Shown here piece by piece: positions 1 through 6,390 of a DNA stretch of 10,966 nt. Made by a program: the position numbers and the translations under genes. The notes below the pieces were generated by a model. That model was given only the letters and a program-made list of their open reading frames with translations, was not told where the DNA came from and ran no database searches. Position 1 is the first letter of the stretch. Each line of letters starts with the position of its first letter. Origin of the DNA: JAQCEJ01 sp040881995. Lineage in GTDB: Bacteria > Planctomycetota > Planctomycetia > Planctomycetales > Planctomycetaceae. The stretch spans positions 1 to 10,966 of the forward strand of contig JBBECD010000243.1 in the NCBI GenBank assembly GCA_040881995.1, written 5' to 3'.

Positions 1-2
1 TC

Positions 3-799
3 GAACATAAGTGGACGTTGCGGGTGCTCGACGATCAACTCAACGGCATTCATGGCTTGCTTAAAGGAGACGTCGATCTCGACGGCAAGTTCGATCTCAT
101 CGCCAACAGCGGTCAGCCGAAGGGACCGTTTCACAATTCGGTCGGCTGGTTGCGTGTGCCAAACGATCCGCACGCGACATTGCAGTGGGATCGTTTCCTC
201 CCCGCGCTGCACGATGCGCCGGGGCTGTCGCATTACATGGGCATCGGCGACGTCAACGGCGACGGCCGGCCCGACATCGCCTCCGCCGCCAAAGGAGGAC
301 CGCAGGCCGAACCGGGGACCGGCGAATGGTTCGCCTGTGGGAGGCCCCGGCCGATCCGCGAAAAAACGGCTGGAAAAAGCATCTCATCGCCGATAACCAG
401 CCGGGTGCCACGAACATTCATCCCGCAGACGTCAACGGTGACGGCCAGGTCGATTTCATCGCCTCGCGCGGCCACGGGCGAGGCGTGATCTGGTTCGAAG
501 CACCGGAGTGGACGCTGCATGTGATTCATCCCGCGCTGATGGAACCGCACTGCCTCGCCGTCGTCGACATGGATGGCGACGGCGACGTCGATGCCGCGAC
601 GTGTGCGTACGGCGACAAAGTCGCAGCGTGGTTCGAGAACGACGGGAAGGGAAAATTCACCACGCATGTTGTGGGGACCGATCAGGCCGCTTATGATCTG
701 AGGGCGTTCGACATGGACACCGACGGCGATCTCGATTTGTTGATCGCCGGTCAGGCGAGTGAGAATGTGGTTTGGCTTGAGAATCCGCGAGTGCGGTGA
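3..799 (+). CDS. VCBS/FG-GAP repeat protein, 3' part, with a one-base frameshift
   Basis: The 3' portion of a gene that begins before the window; the reading frame is open to the left edge. The product has five Asp-rich calcium-loop-like repeats of the FG-GAP/VCBS kind: GDVDLDG, GDVNGDG, ADVNGDG, VDMDGDG and FDMDTDG, each followed by a D-(L/I/F/A) strand. Between them lie segments such as VGWLRVP, VIWFEAP, AAWFEN and VVWLEN. Such domains form beta-propellers, usually on secreted or surface proteins. The frame used up to about 335 (ending GEWFA) continues in another frame from 338 (WEAPADPRKNG), so one base appears to be missing near 336-337, as if TGGTGG had become TGTGG. The repeat pattern is intact on both sides, so this is either a recent mutation or a sequencing error. 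The downstream frame ends at TGA 797-799. The family is clear; the substrate is unknown. Confidence 0.8.
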
Positions 800-830
800 T
801 TTGACTGTAGGTCTCTTCTGCTGCTCACCG

Positions 831-870
831 AGAGTGGGAGATGGGGAGAGGGGGAGAGGGGGAGATAAGA
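831..870 (-). repeat. Dispersed G/C-rich intergenic repeat, copy 1
   Basis: This is an almost pure purine tract of GGGAGA units lying between the VCBS gene and the Tat-signal gene. Its reverse complement matches 6391-6430 closely: both start TCTTATC, continue with CTCCCC units and carry CTCCCAC near the end. Two copies in opposite orientation in unrelated spacers suggest a dispersed intergenic repeat family. The last GGAG of this copy (861-864) lies 7 bases before the next start codon. Confidence 0.55.
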
Positions 871-871
871 C

Positions 872-1768
872 ATGCAGCGAAGAGGGTTTCTTACAACGAG
901 TGCGGCGCTGGTGGCAGGGGGCGCGTGGGCTTCGCGGGTGGAGGCGACTGTGTCGTCTCGCCATCCATTAAAGTTCGCGGCGCGGGTGGGAATGTTTAAA
1001 CATCTCGCCGGAGAATCGCTCTCCGAACAGATCGCTTTCGCGGCGGCGCAGGGATTCGCGGCGTTTGAGTATCGCCAACTGCTGCGACGGTCGCAGAATG
1101 ACATTGAAAAATATTCGCTGGAATTGTCCGCACACAACATGACATGGGGCGCGGCGTGCGTGTGGGAAGAATATAGTGACTCGGTTCTGAACAATGACAG
1201 GAAGATTCCGAGTGGGAGTGATTTTAATCTTCAAGCGGTTCGCACTGTTGATTGTGCTTACAACGTACAGGAACTGAAATCGGGCGTCATCGTTCCCGGG
1301 CGTCTGGAGAGAGGGATATCGCGCAGCCGGCATTTTGATCGCATTGAACATGTGCTTTATACGCGGGAGGCCGAACGGCTCGGTTTCACGTACGTGTTAC
1401 AGCCTCGGCAACATCTCCCCGGCGCGACGCCGATGCTGCTCGAAACGGTGGAAGACGCCGCTGAACTGTGCGAGCGGATGAACAGCCCGGCGGTCAAGAT
1501 TTTGTACGACGTCTACGAGCAAACGATGAACGGCCGCGACGTCGCCGAGGACGTGCGGCGATATCAGCGGCACATCGGGTATCTGCACGTGGGCGACGCT
1601 CCCGGCAACAAGGAACCGGGGACCGGGAAGATTCGGTTTGATTCATTATTCGCACAGCTTCGCGAGCAGTGTTTCGAAGGGGGGATTGGGCTCGATCATG
1701 GTCACTCACGGCCTGGCATCGAGGGTGAACTTGCCGTGCTGGAAGCACATCGCCGTCTGTTGGCATAA
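872..1768 (+). CDS. Tat-signal TIM-barrel protein, hydroxypyruvate isomerase / sugar phosphate isomerase-epimerase type
   Basis: 298 aa. Residues 1-26 form a twin-arginine signal (RRGFLTTSAALVAGG...), so export to the periplasm is likely. The rest fits the xylose-isomerase-like TIM barrel of the hydroxypyruvate isomerase family: VIVPGR (139-144), LYDVYEQ (211-217), HIGYLHVGDAPG (234-245), EPGTGKI (248-254) and GIGLDH (271-276). Known members (E. coli Hyi/Gip) bind a divalent metal through a Glu in LIEPIN, an Asp in YDIYH, a polar residue in LQIAD and a Glu in GCEYKP. Here these positions read Gln177 (VLQPRQ), Asp213, His239 and Asp275, so two carboxylate ligands have changed. The fold call is firm but the reaction is uncertain. 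GGAG at 861-864, 7 bases before the ATG, supports the start and lies inside a dispersed repeat. The preceding gene is 72 bases upstream on the same strand; no functional link is evident. Confidence 0.8.
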   Translation: MQRRGFLTTSAALVAGGAWASRVEATVSSRHPLKFAARVGMFKHLAGESLSEQIAFAAAQGFAAFEYRQLLRRSQNDIEKYSLELSAHNMTWGAACVWEEYSDSVLNNDRKIPSGSDFNLQAVRTVDCAYNVQELKSGVIVPGRLERGISRSRHFDRIEHVLYTREAERLGFTYVLQPRQHLPGATPMLLETVEDAAELCERMNSPAVKILYDVYEQTMNGRDVAEDVRRYQRHIGYLHVGDAPGNKEPGTGKIRFDSLFAQLREQCFEGGIGLDHGHSRPGIEGELAVLEAHRRLLA

Positions 1769-1815
1769 GAAAATTTGTAACATTTTAGCCGAATGGTATG
1801 GGGTGGCTGGAACCC

Positions 1816-1880
1816 TTTGTCATTTGAACATTCGGCCTTCGTCATTGATTCGACATTCGGATTTCGACATTCGACATTCA
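1816..1880 (+). repeat. Degenerate ATTCG-type tandem repeat
   Basis: This spacer segment repeats a short unit: CATTTGAACATTCGG, GTCATTGATTCGACATTCGG and TTTCGACATTCGACATTC. The frame upstream of leuB happens to stay open through it, but the translation has no protein-like character. It looks like a dispersed intergenic repeat remnant, not a regulatory site. Confidence 0.5.
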
Positions 1881-1887
1881 TAAGGAC

Positions 1888-1905
1888 GGCAGGCTCAAGC
1901 CTGTA
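1888..1905 (+). repeat. Small REP-like hairpin upstream of leuB
   Basis: CAGGCT (1890-1895) and AGCCTG (1898-1903) form a short inverted repeat within GGCAGGCTCAAGCCTGTACT. Motifs of this form recur in intergenic DNA of several bacteria. No T-run follows, so it is not an intrinsic terminator. Confidence 0.35.
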
Positions 1906-1957
1906 CTCCTACGAAGACAAGCATCATCAACATCTTAACAACCGTTGGAGTTCGTTC

Positions 1958-3028
1958 GTGAAAGCATCAGTGGTCTTGTTGCCGGGGGATGGGATTGGTC
2001 CGGAAGTGGTCGCCGAGGGAGAACGCGTGCTGCGAGCGGTCGCCGAGACGTTCGGGCATCAGTTCGAATTTTCGACGCATCCCATCGGCGGGAACGCGAT
2101 CGATGATTTCGGCACAGCGTTGCCTGACGCGTCATTGGAAGCCTGCAAAAAATCGGACGCCGTACTGCTCGGTGCCGTCGGCGGTCCGAAGTGGGACGAC
2201 CCCAAAGCGAAAACCCGTCCCGAAGCGGGTCTTCTGGCATTGCGCAAAGAACTCGGACTGTTCGCCAATCTGCGGCCGATTAAAACGCATGCGCAATTGC
2301 TCGATGCTTCGCCTTTGAAAACCGAACTCGTCCGCGACGTCGATATTCTGTTCTTCCGCGAACTCACCGGCGGGTTGTATTTCGGGCCGTCCGGACGCAA
2401 GCCCCATCCCTCGGGCGAAGAAGCCTTCAGCACGATGCTCTACAACACCGAAGAAATCGCCCGCATTGTACGGATGGCGGCGGAGGCGGCGAAAACTCGC
2501 CGGAAGAAAGTCACGCTCGTCGACAAGGCGAACGTGCTCGAAGTCTCTCGGCTATGGCGACAGGTGACGACGCAGATCATGGTCGAGGAGTTCCCCGAGA
2601 TCGCCTTCGATGTTGTCTTGGTCGATGCGATGGCGATGTATCTGTTGTCGCGGCCGCGCGATTTTGACGTCGTTGTGACCGAAAACATGTTCGGCGATAT
2701 TCTCACTGATGAAGGTTCGATGATCACCGGTTCGCTGGGGATGCTGCCTTCGGCGTCGCTCGGTTCATCGGGCCCCGGCTTGTACGAACCGATTCACGGC
2801 TCGGCCCCGACCATCGCCGGCAAGGGGATTGCCAATCCGCTGGCTACAATTCTCGCCTGTGCGATGTTGCTGCGGCATTCGCTGGGACTGGAGCAAGAAG
2901 CGGCGGCGATCGAATTGGCCGTCGACCGCGTGCTCGACCAAGGCTATCGCACGGCGGATATCGCCTCCGGCGGCCCGAGCATCGGCACCCGCGAGATGGG
3001 GAACCGCGCATTGGAAAATATGGCATAG
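1958..3028 (+). CDS. leuB: 3-isopropylmalate dehydrogenase
   Basis: 356 aa from the GTG start, the usual length for LeuB. It oxidises and decarboxylates 3-isopropylmalate to 2-ketoisocaproate with NAD+ in leucine synthesis, in the cytoplasm, as a metal-dependent homodimer. Family signatures are complete: LLPGDGIGPEV (7-17), RPEAGLLALRKELGLFANLRP (87-107), RELTGGLYFG (134-143), VDKANVLE (188-195), VD at 222-223, ENMFGDILTDE (242-252), GMLPSASLG (261-269) and LYEPIHGSAPTIAGKGIANP (275-294). Catalytic Tyr141, Lys190 and metal Asp residues 223, 247 and 251 are present. The RPEAGLL/RELTGG combination favours isopropylmalate over isocitrate or tartrate. The frame stays open upstream to about 1793 through repeat DNA, but the conserved N-terminus and GGAG (1947-1950, 7 bases away) fix the start at GTG 1958. 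No other leu gene lies in the window. Confidence 0.95.
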   Translation: MKASVVLLPGDGIGPEVVAEGERVLRAVAETFGHQFEFSTHPIGGNAIDDFGTALPDASLEACKKSDAVLLGAVGGPKWDDPKAKTRPEAGLLALRKELGLFANLRPIKTHAQLLDASPLKTELVRDVDILFFRELTGGLYFGPSGRKPHPSGEEAFSTMLYNTEEIARIVRMAAEAAKTRRKKVTLVDKANVLEVSRLWRQVTTQIMVEEFPEIAFDVVLVDAMAMYLLSRPRDFDVVVTENMFGDILTDEGSMITGSLGMLPSASLGSSGPGLYEPIHGSAPTIAGKGIANPLATILACAMLLRHSLGLEQEAAAIELAVDRVLDQGYRTADIASGGPSIGTREMGNRALENMA

Positions 3029-3182
3029 TCGCAACTTAGAACGAGTATTCGGAACGTGTTCGCTTTTGAATTGTCGCTGGATTTTGGGTATTTCCGATTC
3101 GAAATTGTGATGATCGAGCGGATTGGGTAAAATGATTTGATTGGCGAATCCTTCAGATCTGTTTTTCGCGTAGCGGTGATCG

Positions 3183-3222
3183 CGGCAAAAAATTGTCATC
3201 ATTTGCCGACTTTCCGCGGAAA
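3183..3222. promoter_or_regulatory. Adjacent inverted repeats downstream of leuB
   Basis: CGGCAAA and TTTGCCG form a 7-bp stem with a 12-base loop. Two bases later comes the perfect palindrome TTTCCGCGGAAA. It lies 155 bases after leuB with no T-run, so it is a poor terminator candidate. A protein-binding site or leftover of a mobile repeat are alternatives. Confidence 0.3.
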
Positions 3223-3548
3223 AATATTGCCAAATTATACGGTATGCATATGCTGATAGGGTAGCCGGGGACGATTTGCGAATTCGATGATGAGCCGGAA
3301 CCATATCCCTGCCAGGGATCAACAGGCAGAAACCGGATGAATGAGATCATCGCTCATCGTCGCGCGGTGAGTGTCCGGTCACTTTGGGGTCTTTAAGTGG
3401 GTTTTCTTTTCACGTCGAGCGGCATCGAATAAACTGGGTGTTCGCTTTCGCTCGACAGTCGAGAACTGGTTTCTTCAATCGGTTGGCGGCACGGCCGGCG
3501 TACAAAACGTCGCCGGATGCTTGACGTCCAGAGAATTATTGAGAGATC

Positions 3549-3674
3549 CTAACACAGCCGGTTGTGCTTGTTAAAAATCGCTCACATTCTCGGGGACAAC
3601 GGTTAAGCACAGAGGTTGCGTTGGAATTATTGAATCAGATGTCAGAAGACGTTAACGCACAGACGTTGTGTTAA
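3549..3674. repeat. Three copies of an imperfect palindromic element
   Basis: The copy at 3603-3623 reads TTAAGCACAGAGGTTGCGTT and that at 3652-3674 begins TTAACGCACAGACGTTGTGT. The copy at 3549-3574 is inverted: its reverse complement starts TTAACAAGCACA and ends TGTGTTAG. Each is a rough inverted repeat (TTAAC-CACA against TTGTGTTAA). They sit about 150-270 bases before the membrane-protein start. Confidence 0.45.
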
Positions 3675-3819
3675 GTTTTCCATGATGATGACGGGCCCAA
3701 TTCTGACTGAGCATGCTTAAGGGACGAAGCTGCCAGCCGCTGGTTCTCACAAGGAGCAACGATTTCCGAAGACGCCGCATCGCGGCGGTCTTGCGTTTGT
3801 CGTTGTGGCGGTACGCAGT

Positions 3820-5220
3820 ATGGATGACATTCTTCGCGGTTATAACGTGAATCACGCCACGTGGTTCTATCTGTCATTTCTTCTTATTACGGCGGTCTTT
3901 TTTCGCTTCAGCCGCATCTGGTCGATTCGCAATTTCGACCTGCTCTTGCTGCTGATGCTCTCCCCGGGGTTGTTGATCGTCCGGGAAGAGCCCGACGTCG
4001 GCTACGGCTGGCTGTTCGGCGTCACCGGGCTGATTCTCATCCGCCTGTTCTGCGACGGCCGATTGCAACGGCGTCCGCGGCTGGAACCGAACCTCAACGT
4101 GCCGGGACTCGGTTTCCTGTGCGCCAGTGCGTTCGCGTTTTTGATGACGCAGGCCTTTACCGAGCCTCCTCCGGCGTCGACGATGGAAACGGTCCGCAAA
4201 GCCGACCGCCTCTTACATCTGCAGGATGGCACGCTCGATACATTGGCGATTTCCGACGATCGTTATCTCTCCGCCGGCCCGGCGACGCAGTTGCTCAGCG
4301 CACCGCTGGTGCCCACGTCGAAAGCCGTCTCGGCTCATCACGACGATGACGCCGCCGCCGATCCGAACGAATCGAAGCTCGATTACGAACTGCTGACGGC
4401 GAGGCTGATGGCGGTGCTCACGCATTCCGCGGTCATCCTCGGCTTAATCGCGCTGGCCCACGTCCATTTCGGCGACGCACCGATCGGTCTGGCGATGGCC
4501 ACATTGTATCTGCTGATTCCCTGCACGGCGTACGACGTCGGCAAGGTCATTCACGTCTTGCCCGCGGCCCTCATCGTGTGGGCGCTGGTGGCGGTGCGGC
4601 GACCGATGTGGTCGGGGGCTTTGCTGGGATTGGCCTGCGGGATCTTGTTCTTTCCGGTGTTTCTGCTGCCGCTGTGGATCGTCTATTATGGCCGAAATTA
4701 CGGCCGCAAAGGAGTGATTCGTTTCGCCGGCGCCCTCGGTTTGGTCGCGGCGGTCCTCGTGGGAAGTCTCGCGTTAACGTCGGTCGATTCGTACTCGTTC
4801 GTGCGGCAAACCCTGGGGTCGGTCGACTGGTCTGCCCTGCAGTTCCAGGGAATCGACGCGGAAGGCTTCTGGACCCGATACGGCGACGCCTACCGCATGC
4901 CGGTGTTCGTGACGTTCGTCCTGATGTTGATCGGACTGACGGTTTGGCCGTGGCAAAAAAATCTCGAAGATTTGATGTCTCACTCGGCGGCGATCGTAGT
5001 GGCGACGCAGTTCTGGTATCCACAGCAGGGGGGAATTTATCTGCTGTGGTACATTCCGCTGCTCTTGATCGTCGTCTTCCGTCCCCGATTGGTGCCGCAG
5101 CGCGGGGCCGATCACGTCGCCGGTGAGCAGGGAACGATCGCCATGCGTACGCCCTGGAGCACGCCGCATCTGACGGACAAAAAGACGGCGGGCAGTAAAC
5201 TGCCGATAACCTACCGCTAA
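3820..5220 (+). CDS. Multi-spanning membrane protein, possibly GT-C glycosyltransferase-like
   Basis: 466 aa from ATG 3820. It has about 12 hydrophobic segments: near 14-30, 39-54, 62-78, 96-113, 194-214, 220-238, 245-260, 264-290, 302-320, 360-377, 388-405 and 407-421. A hydrophilic, acidic stretch (114-190, with HHDDDAAADPNESKLDYE) separates the first four from the rest, and a basic tail ends the protein. The segment WSGALLGLACGILFFPVFLLPLWIVYY resembles the helical core of polyprenyl-phosphate-sugar-dependent GT-C enzymes (DUF2029-like). I see no diagnostic catalytic motif, so this is only a suggestion. The start is uncertain: GTG 3805 is in frame, and the frame is open back to 3721. Neither start has a strong ribosome-binding site; ATG 3820 has a weak GGCGG 8 bases upstream. 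It has no operon partner. Confidence 0.8.
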   Translation: MDDILRGYNVNHATWFYLSFLLITAVFFRFSRIWSIRNFDLLLLLMLSPGLLIVREEPDVGYGWLFGVTGLILIRLFCDGRLQRRPRLEPNLNVPGLGFLCASAFAFLMTQAFTEPPPASTMETVRKADRLLHLQDGTLDTLAISDDRYLSAGPATQLLSAPLVPTSKAVSAHHDDDAAADPNESKLDYELLTARLMAVLTHSAVILGLIALAHVHFGDAPIGLAMATLYLLIPCTAYDVGKVIHVLPAALIVWALVAVRRPMWSGALLGLACGILFFPVFLLPLWIVYYGRNYGRKGVIRFAGALGLVAAVLVGSLALTSVDSYSFVRQTLGSVDWSALQFQGIDAEGFWTRYGDAYRMPVFVTFVLMLIGLTVWPWQKNLEDLMSHSAAIVVATQFWYPQQGGIYLLWYIPLLLIVVFRPRLVPQRGADHVAGEQGTIAMRTPWSTPHLTDKKTAGSKLPITYR

Positions 5221-5246
5221 ATGCCTTTTTTGTATGCCGATGCGGA

Positions 5247-5275
5247 ATCACACCGGACGAGGGAGGCCGTGTGAT
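5247..5275. other. Hairpin after the membrane-protein gene
   Basis: ATCACAC(c)GG at 5247-5256 pairs with CCGTGTGAT at 5267-5275, giving about 9 pairs with one bulge. It begins 27 bases after the stop codon. No T-run follows, so it is at best an imperfect transcription end or an mRNA-stabilising hairpin. Confidence 0.4.
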
Positions 5276-5348
5276 CATCGGCGGGGGAACGTTAAGCAAG
5301 GAGGTGTGCGAAAAGTCGACTAAAATAGGAAACGCAAATTGCGATGAG

Positions 5349-5377
5349 TTGACAGTCGCCGGATTGGTCAGTTAAAT
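5349..5377 (+). promoter_or_regulatory. Candidate sigma-70 promoter for the first haem protein gene
   Basis: TTGACA (5349-5354) is a perfect -35 box. With a 17-base spacer it is followed by TTAAAT (5372-5377), which matches 4 of 6 bases of the -10 consensus. The predicted transcript would start near 5384. Confidence 0.5.
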
Positions 5378-5388
5378 AGAGATATGCA

Positions 5389-5414
5389 TCGGCACCGATA
5401 GGTGATCGTGCCGA
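5389..5414 (+). promoter_or_regulatory. 5' leader hairpin or operator
   Basis: TCGGCAC (5389-5395) and GTGCCGA (5408-5414) form a perfect 7-bp stem with a 12-base loop. It starts a few bases after the predicted transcription start, so it may stabilise the mRNA 5' end or be a protein-binding site. A T-run at 5432-5438 is too far away to make it a terminator. Confidence 0.4.
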
Positions 5415-5459
5415 GATGTGCGGTTCAGAACTTTTTTTAGAAAACGGAGAAGACTAAGC

Positions 5460-5807
5460 ATGCGCCTGGGAATTATCATTACGTTCGCTTTCGTTGCCAT
5501 GGTGTTGGGTTCCGCCTCTCAGCAGGCCGACGCTCGCCCGAATTATCTGAAGAAATTCTCGGCAGATTATCCCGAGGTCAAAGATGCTGCAGAACTCAAA
5601 TGCGGCGTCTGTCATGGCAAGGACAAGAAAAAACGCAACAACTACGCCATGGCTCTCGGCAAAGCCCTTGATGCCAAGAACGTGAAAGAAGACGATAAGA
5701 TCGCCGAAGCGCTGAAAAAGATCGAAGAAGAAGACAGCGCCACCGAAGGCAAGACGTTCGGCGATCTGCTGAAAGAAGGCAAACTGCCCGGCGAAGCGAT
5801 CGAATAA
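5460..5807 (+). CDS. Small exported single-haem c-type cytochrome-like protein, copy 1
   Basis: 115 aa. Residues 1-25 are a Sec signal peptide ending ADA before RPNY. The mature part of about 90 residues carries one haem c attachment motif, CGVCH (48-52). A basic conserved stretch follows (KDKKKRNNY), then the helix-like LGKALDAKNV, a charged helix (LKKIEEEDSATEG) and the tail TFGDLLKEGKLPGEAIE. After the CxxCH the only Met is in YAMALG and there is no further His, so the usual distal ligand is not obvious. A periplasmic electron carrier or haem-binding role is inferred from the motif and signal only. GGAGA at 5446-5450 supports ATG 5460; the frame is open further upstream but that part has no signal-peptide character. 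The next gene is a paralogue of exactly the same length. Confidence 0.8.
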   Translation: MRLGIIITFAFVAMVLGSASQQADARPNYLKKFSADYPEVKDAAELKCGVCHGKDKKKRNNYAMALGKALDAKNVKEDDKIAEALKKIEEEDSATEGKTFGDLLKEGKLPGEAIE

Positions 5808-5842
5808 TTCTCGATCCGATGATCACCATCGATAATTCTGCG

Positions 5843-5882
5843 CAGACCGCTTTCGTTTCGACGTGAGCGGTCTGTCTCTTTT
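5843..5882 (+). terminator. Rho-independent terminator between the two paralogues
   Basis: CAGACCGCT (5843-5851) pairs perfectly with AGCGGTCTG (5866-5874) and is followed directly by TCTCTTTT. The 9-bp GC-rich stem and T-rich tail are typical of an intrinsic terminator. It lies 36 bases after copy 1 and 39 bases before the start of copy 2. Confidence 0.85.
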
Positions 5883-5920
5883 GATGGCTTTCAAAGAACA
5901 CAATCTTGAGGAGCCGCGAT

Positions 5921-6268
5921 ATGCGAATGATCCTGCTGACGACCTCATTTATGGTGGTCGCCGTTATTGGCGCCGCAACACGTCCCGTGGAAGCCCGCCA
6001 ACAATATTGGGTCGCGTTTGGGAAACTCTATCCCGATCTGAAAGAAACCGCCGAAATGAAATGCGGCGAGTGCCACGGCAAGAATAAGAAGAATCGCAAT
6101 AACTACGGCGAATCATTGGGCAAAGCGCTCGATGCTAAAAATGTCAAAGACGTCAAAATCATCGAAAAAGCGTTGAAGAAAATCGAAGAAGAAGAGAGCG
6201 CCACCGAAGGCAAGACGTTCGGCGATCTGCTGGAGGCCGGCAAACTGCCGGGCGAAGCGATCGAATAA
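5921..6268 (+). CDS. Small exported single-haem c-type cytochrome-like protein, copy 2
   Basis: 115 aa, aligned without gaps to the upstream protein, with roughly two thirds of mature residues identical. The signal peptide is residues 1-25 (ending PVEA); the haem motif is CGECH (48-52), followed by KNKKNRNNY, LGKALDAKNV, KALKKIEEEESATEG and the tail TFGDLLEAGKLPGEAIE. There is no His or Met anywhere after the CxxCH, so a classical sixth haem ligand is missing. GAGGAG at 5908-5913, 7 bases before ATG 5921, sets the start; a TTG at 5906 is in frame but would spoil the signal peptide. A terminator separates it from copy 1, so it probably depends on read-through or on a promoter I could not identify. 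The two genes share a 36-base identical block and matching bases just past the stop, indicating recent duplication or gene conversion. Confidence 0.8.
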   Translation: MRMILLTTSFMVVAVIGAATRPVEARQQYWVAFGKLYPDLKETAEMKCGECHGKNKKNRNNYGESLGKALDAKNVKDVKIIEKALKKIEEEESATEGKTFGDLLEAGKLPGEAIE

Positions 6269-6310
6269 TTCGAACGCCGATTCATCCCTCATCCCTTCAA
6301 CAGAGCCCTT

Positions 6311-6349
6311 ACCCGGCCGCCGCGGCCGACCTCTCCCGGAGGGAGAGGT
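6311..6349. repeat. REP-like palindrome
   Basis: ACCTCTCCC (6329-6337) and GGGAGAGGT (6341-6349) form a perfect 9-bp hairpin with a GGA loop. It is preceded by CGGCC-GCCGC-GGCCG, another inverted repeat. The CTCTCCCGGAGGGAGAG core is a recurrent type of dispersed intergenic palindrome in bacteria. With no T-run it is not a standard terminator, but it may end or protect the copy 2 mRNA. Confidence 0.55.
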
Positions 6350-6390
6350 GTGAAAAAGCGTTCTGCTGCGCGTCGCGGCTAAACGGTATT

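Larger units (their letters stand above)
3029..3819. other. Long spacer without a convincing gene
   Basis: About 790 bases in which neither strand gives a protein-like frame; the longest open stretches are short and of odd composition. It contains an inverted repeat CGGCAAA (3183-3189) / TTTGCCG (3202-3208), a perfect 12-base palindrome TTTCCGCGGAAA (3211-3222), a hairpin TCCCT-GCC-AGGGA (3306-3318), and three copies of a TTAA-GCACA motif (3549-3674). An AAGGAG at 3751-3756 has no start codon at a suitable distance. The part nearest leuB is AT-rich relative to the flanking genes. Confidence 0.6.

Noticed and set aside
233..964. Minus-strand frame of 243 codons over the VCBS gene
   Set aside because: Shadow of the Asp-rich repeats; low-complexity in its C-rich part and no motif.
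1793..1957. N-terminal extension of LeuB
   Set aside because: It translates repeat DNA; the conserved LeuB N-terminus starts at GTG 1958 with its own ribosome-binding site.
3371..3574. 67-codon plus-strand frame in the long spacer
   Set aside because: GTG start without a ribosome-binding site, no recognisable domain, and it overlaps one copy of the palindromic element.
3549..3674. CRISPR array
   Set aside because: Copies are imperfect, one is inverted, and spacing is irregular; there are no cas genes in the window.
4571..5299. Minus-strand frame of 242 codons over the membrane protein
   Set aside because: Arg/Pro/Ser-rich shadow; the plus strand gives clear membrane helices.
5298..5306. 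Strong Shine-Dalgarno-like AAGGAGGTG in the spacer before the first haem protein gene
   Set aside because: No start codon at a proper distance followed by a meaningful frame.
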